Origin: Clostridium tunisiense TJ
GTDB taxonomy: Bacteria; Bacillota; Clostridia; Clostridiales; Clostridiaceae
Length of the DNA stretch: 64,000 nucleotides
Direction of reading: 5' to 3'
Assembly: GCF_000300195.1 (NCBI RefSeq)
Contig: NZ_AMQH01000013.1
Coordinates: 30,979 to 94,978, forward strand
The position numbers were made by a program, and so were the translations under genes. The notes beneath the pieces were generated by a model. It did no database searches, was not told where the DNA came from, and worked only from the letters and a program-made list of their open reading frames with translations. Shown here one piece after another: positions 17,946-26,996 of the stretch. Position 1 is the first letter of the stretch. Each line of letters begins with the position of its first letter.

Positions 17946-18191
17946 CTATCCCTTAGTTATGGCCGACTTAACAGATACCCCCCTTAGCTTTCCAATTTTA
18001 CCTGTCATAGCCGATATTTCATCCATTAATCCATCTACAATAACAGATATCACGCTAACCCCTCTATCTCTGTAAGGAATTCCAATTCTACCAACTATTA
18101 TTGCATTAAATTCATGGAGTATGCTATTAACTTCAGTAGCTTTTTCAATATCTTCAATAATTATGCCAACTACAGCAATTCTCTTTTCCAT
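17946..18191 (-). CDS. Iron-only hydrogenase system regulator (TM1266 type)
   Basis: 81 residues from ATG at 18191 (GGTGGGAAG upstream); an earlier in-frame start at 18227 would add 12 residues that belong to the terminator-like leader. It is a small ferredoxin-fold/ACT-like putative regulator. It begins EKRIAVVGIIIED and contains GRIGIPYRDRGVSVISVIVDG, the pattern of the regulator family found beside hydE/hydG genes. Its ligand and DNA or protein target are unknown. It sits directly upstream of hydG on the same strand. Confidence 0.85.
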   Translation of the reverse strand: MEKRIAVVGIIIEDIEKATEVNSILHEFNAIIVGRIGIPYRDRGVSVISVIVDGLMDEISAMTGKIGKLRGVSVKSAITKG

Positions 18192-18207
18192 AATCTTCCC
18201 ACCATTT

Positions 18208-18241
18208 ACAAAAAAATAAACCAACACAAAAAAGTGTTGGC
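18208..18241 (-). terminator. Intrinsic terminator or attenuator upstream of the hydG operon
   Basis: On the minus strand a 7-base-pair stem AGCCAACAC/GTGTTGG (18222-18241) with a T-rich loop is followed by TTTATTTTTTT. It ends about 17 bases before the TM1266-type start codon. It could end transcription from the lysO genes or attenuate the hydG operon. Confidence 0.75.
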
Positions 18242-18427
18242 TAAAAACATCTATTGATACAATTTTTCACCACCTTTTTGCTAAGAAATTCTCCACAATC
18301 AGGTATTATTATTTTCTAAATCTCAACCGAAAGATTTTCTTGCAGTAAAGAGCTCAAATTAATTATATAAATATTCTGAACAATTGTAAATAAAATTTCT
18401 TCGACAAATGTCCTTTTGAAAACTTTT

Positions 18428-19027
18428 CTATTTAATATTATAAAAAAATGGTACTAAAACAGGGACAAGAGAACTCATAATAACACCATTAATAAATGAA
18501 ATAACAGCTACCTCAGGGTTTGTTGCTTTAGAAACTAAAGGAAGCGTTGTATCCATAGATGTCGCTCCAGCTGGTGCTATAGCTGAATAGGTATTTAACC
18601 TCTTAGCTAATATAGGTATTAAAATTACAGCAAATATTTCTCTGAATACATTGGTTAAAAAGGCTATTGCACCTAAAGCTTCTCCTCCTAATTCCTTTAA
18701 CATTACTCCAGATAAACTATACCATCCAAAGCCTGATGCCACAGATAAACTTTCATTTATAGCCATATTAAATAACAAACCAGCAACGAATCCCCCTATG
18801 AGGCTTCCCAATATTCCACCAAAAGGAACTAGTAATACTTTAACTCCCATAGCTTTAAGGTCCTTTAAAATAGTTTTGTTAGATCCTATATCTATCCCTA
18901 CACAAAAAATCAATGCATAAAGAGAAAAACTAGCTATCATATCAAGACTGGATATAATACTTGAAGGAAAAATAAAATATCCACAACCAATACCAAGGAC
19001 TATTGCCCCTAAAATTATTAAAGTCAT
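18428..19027 (-). CDS. lysO: Lysine exporter LysO, C-terminal half
   Basis: 199-residue integral membrane protein with about six hydrophobic segments; it matches the C-terminal part of LysO/YbjE (DUF340). Recognisable segments are CVGIDIGSNKT near residue 42 and the late ATSMDTTLPLVSKAT loop, both in the part of LysO tied to lysine export. Start ATG at 19027 with GGAGGGG sits one base beyond the stop of the N-terminal-half gene, so the two are translated together. In E. coli both halves are one protein; here it is a two-gene form. Confidence 0.83.
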   Translation of the reverse strand: MTLIILGAIVLGIGCGYFIFPSSIISSLDMIASFSLYALIFCVGIDIGSNKTILKDLKAMGVKVLLVPFGGILGSLIGGFVAGLLFNMAINESLSVASGFGWYSLSGVMLKELGGEALGAIAFLTNVFREIFAVILIPILAKRLNTYSAIAPAGATSMDTTLPLVSKATNPEVAVISFINGVIMSSLVPVLVPFFYNIK

Positions 19028-19028
19028 A

Positions 19029-19370
19029 CTATTTCCCCTCCTCTACTTCTTTATCAAACTTACCTTTTGCTATAGTGTTTTCCTCATTTTTATCTGAAAC
19101 TACATTACCTTTCAAAAACTTAGAACTAAGGAAATAAACTAAAGCAATGCTACCCAAAATAGTTAAAGTAGCAAAAGTAAATGCTTTAACACCTATAACT
19201 GGTAAGTCACTTATTATATTATCATTAGCTCCTATTGATGCTCCCATTGAAAACAGTAAAAATATAACACCTAATTGTTGAAGCTTTCCATTGATTTTTT
19301 TTTGATTTTCATTAAGTTTTACTATATAACCTATAAAGCTCCCTAAGCACAGTGCAATAATAATTTCCAA
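19029..19370 (-). CDS. Lysine exporter LysO, N-terminal half
   Basis: 113 residues from TTG at 19370 (GGGAGGG upstream) with three or four membrane segments: EIIIALCLGSFIGYIV, a LQQLGVIFLLFSMGASIGAND segment, and a third near residues 62-85. The charged tail (KNEENTIAKGKFDKEVEEGK) is cytoplasmic by inference. It corresponds to the N-terminal half of LysO and is expected to assemble with the product of the following gene. No lysine riboswitch was seen in the 155 bases upstream. Confidence 0.8.
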   Translation of the reverse strand: MEIIIALCLGSFIGYIVKLNENQKKINGKLQQLGVIFLLFSMGASIGANDNIISDLPVIGVKAFTFATLTILGSIALVYFLSSKFLKGNVVSDKNEENTIAKGKFDKEVEEGK

Positions 19371-19525
19371 TCTAATCCCTCCCTAAAAATACACCAATTA
19401 TTATACCATTGCAAATAAGTTTTGTCATATAAGGCACTATCTGGTATCAATATGTCACCAATAAATTCTAAAGCTCCCATGAGTCTAATATATTTATTAT
19501 ATACTGAACATAATAGGAGGCACCT

Positions 19526-20371
19526 ATGAATGATTTTTTTGTTCCCTTATATATTAACGACGAAATTCTACTTAGTCTGTTTAAAATAGCCATTGAAAGA
19601 TTTATCGAAGTAGAAAAAATAACCAATAAACAAGAAGTGATAATTAACTCAAATGTACCATTATGTGAATTAACTTGCGGAAAAATTCTTCAAGGTACTG
19701 CATCTGTACAATTGTTACAAGGCTATACTAGAAGAACCATCCAAGAAATTGAGAAGTCCACAATTACCACCTATATTAGATTAAGAGACATAATGGATAA
19801 AAATATGTTTTTAAAAAAAATTGTTACTAAGAATGATTTACACTATGTTCAGGATGGCGATATTGTGGAGATTAAATGTAAAATGAAGATGAATTCTCAG
19901 CTAAAAAAAATTCAACATGTTATTGATATTTTAGAAATAGAAAGCATTTTAGATGAATGCAATTTAGATAACTCTTTAAAATCAAAGATTAATTATAAAG
20001 CTCTACTCAATTGGTTTAAAAGTACTCTTCAAAATGTTAAAGAATCAAAATGTACCAAGTATGTAACTGAACCTCTATTTAATTCGGATATTAGAGGGAT
20101 TATACCCATTCAAAATAAATATTCCCTAATGGACTTAGATTGTAATTATCACACTAATATAACTGTGGTGGGTAAAGTAAGTTCCATTGAGCGAAGTTTA
20201 AAGAATAACAAAACTGCTCCAATAGGCACTGAAAGTTGTTTTGATTTTATCAATGATAAATTATCCTCGATTTTCAGCGAACAATTAATAGATAAATTGA
20301 ATATTGACAATTTAATTGAGGAAGAAATTAATAGCTATATGGAAATTCTCCCCATAATCATATATGTTTAG
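19526..20371 (+). CDS. Uncharacterised cytosolic protein (possibly DUF6414-like)
   Basis: 281 residues with a good AGGAGG ribosome site; no signal peptide or membrane segment is evident. It opens MNDFFVPLYINDEILLSLF, loosely like proteins of the DUF6414 type that begin with a conserved tyrosine-aspartate strand. The middle alternates strand-rich and helical segments (DGDIVEIKCKMKMNSQLKK), suggesting an alpha/beta fold. There is no catalytic motif I can name. It is a monocistronic gene, divergent from lysO, followed by a terminator. The family label is a weak guess; the gene itself is well supported. Confidence 0.7.
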   Translation: MNDFFVPLYINDEILLSLFKIAIERFIEVEKITNKQEVIINSNVPLCELTCGKILQGTASVQLLQGYTRRTIQEIEKSTITTYIRLRDIMDKNMFLKKIVTKNDLHYVQDGDIVEIKCKMKMNSQLKKIQHVIDILEIESILDECNLDNSLKSKINYKALLNWFKSTLQNVKESKCTKYVTEPLFNSDIRGIIPIQNKYSLMDLDCNYHTNITVVGKVSSIERSLKNNKTAPIGTESCFDFINDKLSSIFSEQLIDKLNIDNLIEEEINSYMEILPIIIYV

Positions 20372-20525
20372 TTATTCTTACTTCTATCCTTAACCTGGGT
20401 ATCTAACAATACTACAAATAATTTTTATATGTGATCTAACATGGCACTGTACAATGATTCTTTAACTATAATAGAACCCCTATAAAATTCATAGAAATAG
20501 TGCATGTTAAATGCCTGAGTACACA

Positions 20526-20570
20526 ATAAAAAGATTACTACTTTAAACTTTAAAATAGTAATCTTTTTAT
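20526..20570. terminator. Bidirectional terminator
   Basis: Arms ATAAAAAGATTACTA (20526-20540) and TAGTAATCTTTTTAT (20556-20570) with a 15-base loop. It lies between the plus-strand unknown gene and the minus-strand glutamine synthetase. Confidence 0.88.
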
Positions 20571-20661
20571 TTCTATTCTACTCATGAATAGGATTCCATG
20601 CCACATTTACCAATAAAATTTCAATGCGATCCTATAATATAGCTTATTCGCTTCAATTGAT

Positions 20662-22557
20662 TTACATATCCATTAGATTCCTACGATAATCTGCATAAAG
20701 CTTTCTTAACTTTTTCATTTCACAATCTAATTCAATTTGCAATTCTGATAATTTTTCATAATTATTACTAGAGATTGCTTCCCTTATTTCAGTAAATAAG
20801 CTCTTCCTAGTATAACTATCTTTCATTATTTTTTCTTTAATTTTACTAATTTTCGTCCATTTTTCTAAGTCATACTCTGTAAGGTCATCACTGTCCCCTC
20901 TTTTTGTACTTCTTATTTCATTCATATAATTTACAATTAACCTATGCTCTATCTCAGTTACCCATCTTGTTAAAATAGCAATTTTATAGCTATTTATTAT
21001 TTTATCTGTAAAGATGCTCCCTTCTGTAAGTGTTTCTACCTTTTTATCATCATTAAAACCTAATAAGTTTTCGAAAACTGTTTTTGGAGCTTTACCAAAA
21101 TAACTTTCTCTTTCCTCTTCAGAATAATGTTCAAATACATCTTCTTCACTTCTATAGCTTCTTGAATACTCTAAATATTCACTCTCTGCATTTGGATTTT
21201 TTGATAACTCTTGTAATAATTCTTCACAAGTTTTCTTGTTTTTCAATGCATACTTGATTCCTTGTATCATTGCAAGATTAATTGCTGATAAAGCTAAATA
21301 TATATTAGTATGAGGATTAGGGGAACGAAGTTCAAATCTAGTTGCCATAGGATTCTCTAAGTCCCTAATAAGTCCTATTAAAATAGTTCTATTTCTTGAA
21401 GGTTGCGTTTTACTATGTCCAAGGGAAGTAACAATACATACAGGTGCCTCAAATCCTGGTCTTAATCTTCTAAAGGCTCCATTGGTAGAAGAAACAAAGG
21501 GGTTTATAACCTCATAATTCTTAAGAATCCCCATTAGTGCACCATAACCTATTTCACTCATATAATCATTTTCCGTACTATGAACTAAATTTATTACTTT
21601 ACCACTTTTTAGCTTTAGATTCACACCCACATGGAGATGCTTTCCATTGCCTGCTACTTCATCTACAGGTTTTGCTTGAAATGTTACATCCAGTCCATTT
21701 CTTCTAAAAATCTCTTTTATTACTTCTCTTGCTAGGAGTTCATTATCGCAAGCTTGTATAGCAGAAGAATACTTCCAATCAATTTCAAGTTGCTCCATTA
21801 TATGATTAAAAGAACCACCTTCCGTAAGTTTAGCTTTTACCCCTCCAACTTCTTTATGTCCCATTTCGGGCTCTAAGCCATAGTTTTCTAGCATTGTTAA
21901 AGCTTGCTCCAAGGCTGTTCTAACAACGCCTTTAGTTCTTTTCCAATATTGCTCCTTTAAAACTTCCGATGTAGATAACTCCTCTAGTTCTGCAAAGTCA
22001 TTTGGAGTTCTAACCCAAAACTCAAGCTCTGTAGCTGCAGTTATGAAAACTTTATCAATGTCCTCGTAGGATAAATTCATCTTATTTAAAAATTCTGGAT
22101 TTTCTTCAAGCAATTTTAATAACTCCTTATTAAAGAAGTCCACTGAATTTTTTAATATATTTCTGGAGTCAACAGCTATATTATCATGGTAAAGATGACA
22201 AGGTACTCTTAGAGTGCCCACAGGCTTGTTTGTTTTATGATCAATATTTTCAAAGTTATAATCTACGAACCAATCGCATTCTAAATCAACTTTCATATCA
22301 ACTTTTGCGTTATTTAAGGAAGCTATTTCTGGAAGATTTACTGATGATCCATCTGTTTGAACTGAAATGCCATACAAAAATGTTTCAATATTTTCTATAA
22401 AATTTTCAATAGGAATTTTCTCATCTGTATCATTACCTAAAAAATCTATACCTATTAATGAAACAAACTTAATTTCCTTATGTTCCTTTAATATTTGTAA
22501 TAACTCCCCTTCCTTATGGTTTTCTTTCTTAATTACGTATAATAAATCACTGTACAT
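20662..22557 (-). CDS. Long-form glutamine synthetase family protein
   Basis: 631 residues; the start ATG at 22557 has AGGAGGG. The catalytic core has the expected GS motifs: ELEFWVR (metal Glu), AGNGKHLHVG (glutamate/ammonium site, HxH), GAFRRLRPGFEAP, and the ATP-site stretch FELRSPNPHTNIYLALSA. It is longer than ordinary GSI (about 440-470) and shorter than GSIII (about 700). The extra length is a helical C-terminal extension of about 130 residues rich in Lys/Glu. It may make glutamine or act on another amine; the gene stands alone with no ammonium transporter or regulator beside it. Confidence 0.87.
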   Translation of the reverse strand: MYSDLLYVIKKENHKEGELLQILKEHKEIKFVSLIGIDFLGNDTDEKIPIENFIENIETFLYGISVQTDGSSVNLPEIASLNNAKVDMKVDLECDWFVDYNFENIDHKTNKPVGTLRVPCHLYHDNIAVDSRNILKNSVDFFNKELLKLLEENPEFLNKMNLSYEDIDKVFITAATELEFWVRTPNDFAELEELSTSEVLKEQYWKRTKGVVRTALEQALTMLENYGLEPEMGHKEVGGVKAKLTEGGSFNHIMEQLEIDWKYSSAIQACDNELLAREVIKEIFRRNGLDVTFQAKPVDEVAGNGKHLHVGVNLKLKSGKVINLVHSTENDYMSEIGYGALMGILKNYEVINPFVSSTNGAFRRLRPGFEAPVCIVTSLGHSKTQPSRNRTILIGLIRDLENPMATRFELRSPNPHTNIYLALSAINLAMIQGIKYALKNKKTCEELLQELSKNPNAESEYLEYSRSYRSEEDVFEHYSEEERESYFGKAPKTVFENLLGFNDDKKVETLTEGSIFTDKIINSYKIAILTRWVTEIEHRLIVNYMNEIRSTKRGDSDDLTEYDLEKWTKISKIKEKIMKDSYTRKSLFTEIREAISSNNYEKLSELQIELDCEMKKLRKLYADYRRNLMDM

Positions 22558-22878
22558 TTAAATTCCTCCCTACTCTTATGTATCAAACCCTGAAAAAATT
22601 ATTAATCAATTGTATCATATATTTCCTGAATTGTATATGAATTATAAATAACTTGTAAACAAGTTTATATTTTAACAATCCCTAATAATTTAGATTAAAG
22701 TATACAAATTCTTATATCTATGCCTTAATTGCTTTATGAACATCTCAAACTAATCTTAAGAAATTGGCTACCTGAATTTACTTCTATAATTTCTTGTTTT
22801 TCTTTTACTAGTAAAATTACAATAGATTTATTTTCATATTTATGGTTTAATAAATTTATAATTAAAGGAGGTTTTATA
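22558..22878. other. Intergenic region, no gene seen
   Basis: 321 AT-rich bases between the divergent glutamine synthetase and exonuclease genes. It should hold both promoters, but I could not pick a convincing -35/-10 pair. An open frame extends the exonuclease upstream to 22729 but has no ribosome site and no family match. Confidence 0.5.
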
Positions 22879-23490
22879 GTGAAACTTTTATTTTTTGATA
22901 CAGAAACTACAGATATAAGACCAGGCAATATATGCCAGTTATCATATATATTGGTTGATAATAATACTAAGCCTCAAACAACTATAGGAAAAAACTTTTT
23001 TTTTGCTGTAGAGGATATGAGTGCAAGTGCTGAAGATATCCATGGATTTTCTTTAGAAAAACTTTATGAACTAAGTAATGGATTGTACTTTGAAGATCAA
23101 CTAGAAGGCTTTATACAAGATTTTCTTGAGGCAGACATTATTATTGGCCATAATGTTAATTTTGATTTAAAATTCATAAACCACGAATTAGAGTTTTGTG
23201 ATATTCAGCTAAATACTAGGCATAACTTCTGTACCATGAATTATTATAAAGATAAATGCAGACTAACAAATGGTAAGGGTGGAATTAAGAACCCTCGCTT
23301 AGAAGAAGTAATTACCTTCTTGGGAATTTCTAAAGAAGATATCTTAAACAAGTGCAATGAATTATTTGATGGTATAGGTGACTACCACGATGCAAGGTTT
23401 GATACTACTGCTACATATTTAATTGTAACTATGGGCATTAAAAAAGGATTAATTCCTAAGGGTTATTTTTCAAACTTGGCACAAAAGTAA
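22879..23490 (+). CDS. DnaQ-like DEDDh 3'-5' exonuclease
   Basis: 203 residues from GTG at 22879, chosen because AAAGGAGG lies just upstream. DEDDh residues are visible: Exo I is FFDTETTD (Asp, Glu), Exo II is IIGHNVNFDLKF (Asp), Exo III is YHDARFDTTAT (His, Asp). It is a stand-alone proofreading-type exonuclease domain without a polymerase or helicase fusion. Likely roles are DNA repair or RNA trimming; the sequence does not say which. It is monocistronic and followed by a long inverted repeat at 23518-23575. Confidence 0.88.
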   Translation: MKLLFFDTETTDIRPGNICQLSYILVDNNTKPQTTIGKNFFFAVEDMSASAEDIHGFSLEKLYELSNGLYFEDQLEGFIQDFLEADIIIGHNVNFDLKFINHELEFCDIQLNTRHNFCTMNYYKDKCRLTNGKGGIKNPRLEEVITFLGISKEDILNKCNELFDGIGDYHDARFDTTATYLIVTMGIKKGLIPKGYFSNLAQK

Positions 23491-23517
23491 AGTGTATTAG
23501 TTTTTATTGAACCTTAT

Positions 23518-23575
23518 AGTATATAATGTAGAGCTTAAGTATTATCATATTACTTAAGTTCTAATGTTATATACT
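23518..23575. repeat. Long imperfect inverted repeat (hairpin)
   Basis: Arms AGTATATAA / TTATATACT, TAGA / TCTA and CTTAAGTA / TACTTAAG stack into an imperfect stem of about 23 base pairs around a 9-10-base AT loop. It has no T-tail, so it is not a standard terminator. It lies between the exonuclease and amidohydrolase genes. Confidence 0.6.
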
Positions 23576-23684
23576 GATAAATTTAACAAAGATAATAAAG
23601 AATTTTTGTATTTTAAAAAGGATTTTTAATATATTTATAGTAATTAGATATTATAACTATATTAAATTTAGGGGGACTAGGGAT

Positions 23685-24848
23685 ATGTTAATAATTAAAA
23701 ATGCTACTATTCATACTATGGCTAATGAAAATTTCCAAAATGGAATGGTTCTTATTGAAGACGGGAAGATTATTTCTGTTGGAAGTAATTTTGAGGCTCC
23801 TAAAACTGCTCAGGTAATTGATGCTCATGGTGGATTTTTAATGCCTGGAATGATTGATGCTCATTGTCACGTAGGTATGTGGGAAAATGCTATGGGCTTT
23901 GAAGGCTCTGATGGAAATGAAGCAGTGGATCCAGTAACACCACATCTAAGAGCAATTGATGCTATTAACCCTGTAGATAAGTGCTTTAGGGAAGCTTTAG
24001 AAGCTGGTATTACAACGGTTGCTACCGGTCCTGGAAGTGCTAATGTTATTGGTGGAACCTTCGTTACTATGAAGACTCATGGCAGAAGAATTGATGATAT
24101 GATTATTGATCCCTGTACAGCAATGAAGGTAGCTTTTGGAGAAAATCCTAAAAGAGTATACAACTCTCAAAAAAAATCTCCTTCTACAAGAATGGCTACG
24201 GCAGCAATTCTTAGGGAACATTTAATTAAGGCTAAAAACTATGTAGAAAAGCAAGAAAAAGCTTTAGAAAACAAGGAAAAAGCGCCTGAATATGATATGA
24301 AATTAGAAGCTTTAGCTAAAGTAATTAGAAGAGAAATCCCACTTAAGGCTCATGCTCACAGAGCAGATGATATTTTAACAGCAGTAAGAATCTCTAAGGA
24401 ATTTAATGTTGAAATTTCTCTTGAGCATTGCACTGAAGGACATTTAATTGCAGATTACTTAAAGGAAGAAAATCTGAAAGCAATAATAGTAGGACCTACT
24501 TTATCTGATAGGAGTAAAATCGAACTTCAAAATTTAACCTTTGAAACTCCATCACTTTTAAATAAAGCAGGCTTGAAAGTAGCAATTATGACTGATCACC
24601 CAGTAATTCCTCTACAGTATTTACCAATATGTGCTGCTCTTGCAGCTAGAGAAGGTATGGATGAAGAGGAAGCATTAAGATCAATTACAATTAATGCCGC
24701 TAAAGCTCTAAGTATTGATAATAAAGTTGGTTCAATTGAACCCGGAAAAAACGCAGATATAGTTATTTATAATGGGCATCCCTTTGATTTAAGAAACAAG
24801 GTGAAATTTGTAATGATCAATGGCCAGGTAATAAAAAACGAACTTTAG
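23685..24848 (+). CDS. Metal-dependent amidohydrolase (imidazolonepropionase-like)
   Basis: 387 residues, amidohydrolase superfamily. It has the small N-terminal beta-sandwich, then DAHCHVGMW (HxH metal ligands), EAGITTVATGPGS, the mid-barrel His in PLKAHAHRADD and SLEHCTEGH, and the C-terminal Asp in IMTDHP. It ends with the usual SIEPGKNADIVIYNGHPFD segment that completes the beta-sandwich. It probably hydrolyses a cyclic amide, deaminates a small heterocycle, or cleaves a dipeptide; the substrate is not visible. It is monocistronic, with a terminator at 24896-24928. Confidence 0.87.
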   Translation: MLIIKNATIHTMANENFQNGMVLIEDGKIISVGSNFEAPKTAQVIDAHGGFLMPGMIDAHCHVGMWENAMGFEGSDGNEAVDPVTPHLRAIDAINPVDKCFREALEAGITTVATGPGSANVIGGTFVTMKTHGRRIDDMIIDPCTAMKVAFGENPKRVYNSQKKSPSTRMATAAILREHLIKAKNYVEKQEKALENKEKAPEYDMKLEALAKVIRREIPLKAHAHRADDILTAVRISKEFNVEISLEHCTEGHLIADYLKEENLKAIIVGPTLSDRSKIELQNLTFETPSLLNKAGLKVAIMTDHPVIPLQYLPICAALAAREGMDEEEALRSITINAAKALSIDNKVGSIEPGKNADIVIYNGHPFDLRNKVKFVMINGQVIKNEL

Positions 24849-24895
24849 AATCTATTAAAAACTTCTTAGTAATAACTAAATAATAATAGAAAATC

Positions 24896-24928
24896 CAAAC
24901 CCCTACTATATATAAATGGGGGTTTTTT
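24896..24928 (+). terminator. Terminator of the amidohydrolase gene
   Basis: Stem AAACCCC / GGGGTTT with an AT loop and a T-run, on the plus strand. Confidence 0.88.
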
Positions 24929-25107
24929 ACGTTGTTAAATAATTTTTATTTCTTTGTCATTAATGCCATAACTTACATATCCAAATTATATGAAATAAAT
25001 TAGACTTTATTTAAAATTTCTATATAATAATAAATATACTTAATACTTGCTTATAATTTAAGTAACAGCTTAATTTCAAATATATATTATGAGGGGGATT
25101 TGTATTC

Positions 25108-26865
25108 ATGAATAAAATTAAAAATAAATACATTCTTATACCTATATTTGCTGCACTACTTTCTCTAGTAGCATTATTAGCTACTAATCACAAAACGAAT
25201 ACTATGAACTACAAGTCTTATCCTGAATTTCTAAAGGATACTTCAAGTTCTGTAGTTTCTACTGTTGAAATTAATGCATCTTCAAAAATAAATGTACTTT
25301 TAAAGGATGGAACTAATTATATTACTGATAATCCTAACAGTATAACTTTAAAAGAAGATCTATTAAGCAAAGGTATAGAAGTGAAAACATCTGCTGCTAT
25401 GCCTATGGCTCAAAGAATCCCAGTTACAATTTTAGGGTTATCCTTACTATCTTTAATTATTCTGGCAATTAGAAATTCATCTATCAGTGGAAGCAAAATT
25501 ACTTCTATTGAAGCTTTGGATGGTCAAAGTATTGCTAAAGAAAAGTTTAATTTTCACTCTGTTGCCGGCAACGAAGAGGCAAAAGAAAGTCTTAAAGATA
25601 TAGTTGATTTTCTAAAAAATCCAGAAAAGTATGCCTCATATGGTGCTAGGATGCCTAAGGGGGTTATTCTTTATGGAGATCCTGGAACTGGAAAAACCCT
25701 TCTTGCAAAAGCCGTTGCAGGGGAAGCTGGGGTTCCTTTTTATGCTGTATCTGGCTCTGATTTCATTCAGGTTTATGTAGGGGTTGGAGCTAGCAGAATT
25801 AGAAACCTATTTAAGAAAGCTAAGACTCATGGTAAAGCTGTAATATTTATAGATGAAATTGATGCTATTGGAAAACAAAGAGATAGCGGTAAAAATGGTG
25901 GTAATGATGAAAGAGATCAAACCTTGAATGCTCTATTAACTGAAATGTCTGGGTTTAGTGAAAGCACTGGAATAGTTGTTATGGCTGCTACTAATAGACT
26001 AGATATGCTAGATTCTGCATTATTAAGACCTGGTCGATTTGATAGGCATATCGAAGTAGCATTGCCCGATATAGCTGCAAGGGAAAAGATTTTAAATCTT
26101 CACTTGAAAAATAAACCAATTAAAAATGTAGATCTAAAAGATTTAGCTCATAAGACAGCTTATTTCTCCGGTGCTAAACTTGAAAGTTTAACAAATGAAG
26201 CTGCAATACTTGCTTGTAAAGATAACTCTCAATATATAACACATGAATATTTTGATAAGGCTTACTCAATTGTATTAGCAGGTTATGAAAAAATCGAGAG
26301 AAGTTCAATGAGCGAAGTAGATAGAAGGATAACTGCTTATCACGAAGCTGGACATGCATTAATATCTTTATTGAAATTACCTGAGGAAAAGGTTTCGAAG
26401 GTTACTATTATTCCTACTTCAAAAGGAGCAGGAGGATATACTTTAAGTTTACCTAAGGATAGTTCATATCAGAATCTAGATTATCTTAGAAGAAGAATAA
26501 TGGTATTATTAGGTGGCCGTGCAGCTGAAGAAATAGTATTTGGTAAAGATAAAATTACTACTGGAGCTTTTAGTGATTTGAAACACACAACAAATATGGT
26601 GAATAATATGGTTACAGAATATGGTATGGGTAAATCTTTAGGACTTTTAAGATTGTCAGAAATGAATAACTTCATAAATAATAGCGATATTAGTAGTGTA
26701 ATTGAAGAATGCAAAGTTACAGTTGATGAATTATATAATACGGTAAAAGTAACACTTATAGAAAATATGAATACACTAGAGGTCATTGCTACAGAACTTT
26801 TGGAAAAAGAAACGCTTAATCACAATGATTTGATGAATATAGTTGACATAGACATTGCTGTTTAA
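25108..26865 (+). CDS. ftsH: FtsH-family ATP-dependent membrane metalloprotease
   Basis: 585 residues. An N-terminal membrane segment (about residues 8-26), an external domain, a second membrane segment (about 106-121), an AAA+ domain with Walker A GDPGTGKT near 190-197 and Walker B IFIDEIDAIG, then the zinc protease domain with HEAGH at about 412 and the third ligand Asp near 488 (GAFSDLKH). FtsH degrades unassembled membrane proteins and some regulators. It is somewhat shorter than many FtsH (about 600-650), with a short C-terminal tail, so it may be a second, accessory FtsH. GAGGGGG lies about 11 bases before the ATG. Confidence 0.94.
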   Translation: MNKIKNKYILIPIFAALLSLVALLATNHKTNTMNYKSYPEFLKDTSSSVVSTVEINASSKINVLLKDGTNYITDNPNSITLKEDLLSKGIEVKTSAAMPMAQRIPVTILGLSLLSLIILAIRNSSISGSKITSIEALDGQSIAKEKFNFHSVAGNEEAKESLKDIVDFLKNPEKYASYGARMPKGVILYGDPGTGKTLLAKAVAGEAGVPFYAVSGSDFIQVYVGVGASRIRNLFKKAKTHGKAVIFIDEIDAIGKQRDSGKNGGNDERDQTLNALLTEMSGFSESTGIVVMAATNRLDMLDSALLRPGRFDRHIEVALPDIAAREKILNLHLKNKPIKNVDLKDLAHKTAYFSGAKLESLTNEAAILACKDNSQYITHEYFDKAYSIVLAGYEKIERSSMSEVDRRITAYHEAGHALISLLKLPEEKVSKVTIIPTSKGAGGYTLSLPKDSSYQNLDYLRRRIMVLLGGRAAEEIVFGKDKITTGAFSDLKHTTNMVNNMVTEYGMGKSLGLLRLSEMNNFINNSDISSVIEECKVTVDELYNTVKVTLIENMNTLEVIATELLEKETLNHNDLMNIVDIDIAV

Positions 26866-26954
26866 AACAGTATGTAAAAAACTTCCGCCCTGGTGAGTGA
26901 AAGTAAAATTCAATTCTATACTCACTGAATAAAATTGAATTTGATTGTAATTTA

Positions 26955-26994
26955 CCAAAAAGGAGAGCTTGTTTTATAAGCTCTCCTTTTTGCA
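26955..26994. terminator. Bidirectional terminator
   Basis: Arms AAAAAGGAGAGCTT and AAGCTCTCCTTTTT around a 6-base loop, between convergent ftsH and the beta-lactamase-like gene. Confidence 0.92.
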
Positions 26995-26996
26995 AT

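Noticed and set aside
22729..22878. Upstream extension of the DnaQ-like exonuclease by 50 residues
   Set aside because: No ribosome site at the earlier start and no family homology, while AAAGGAGG precedes GTG 22879.
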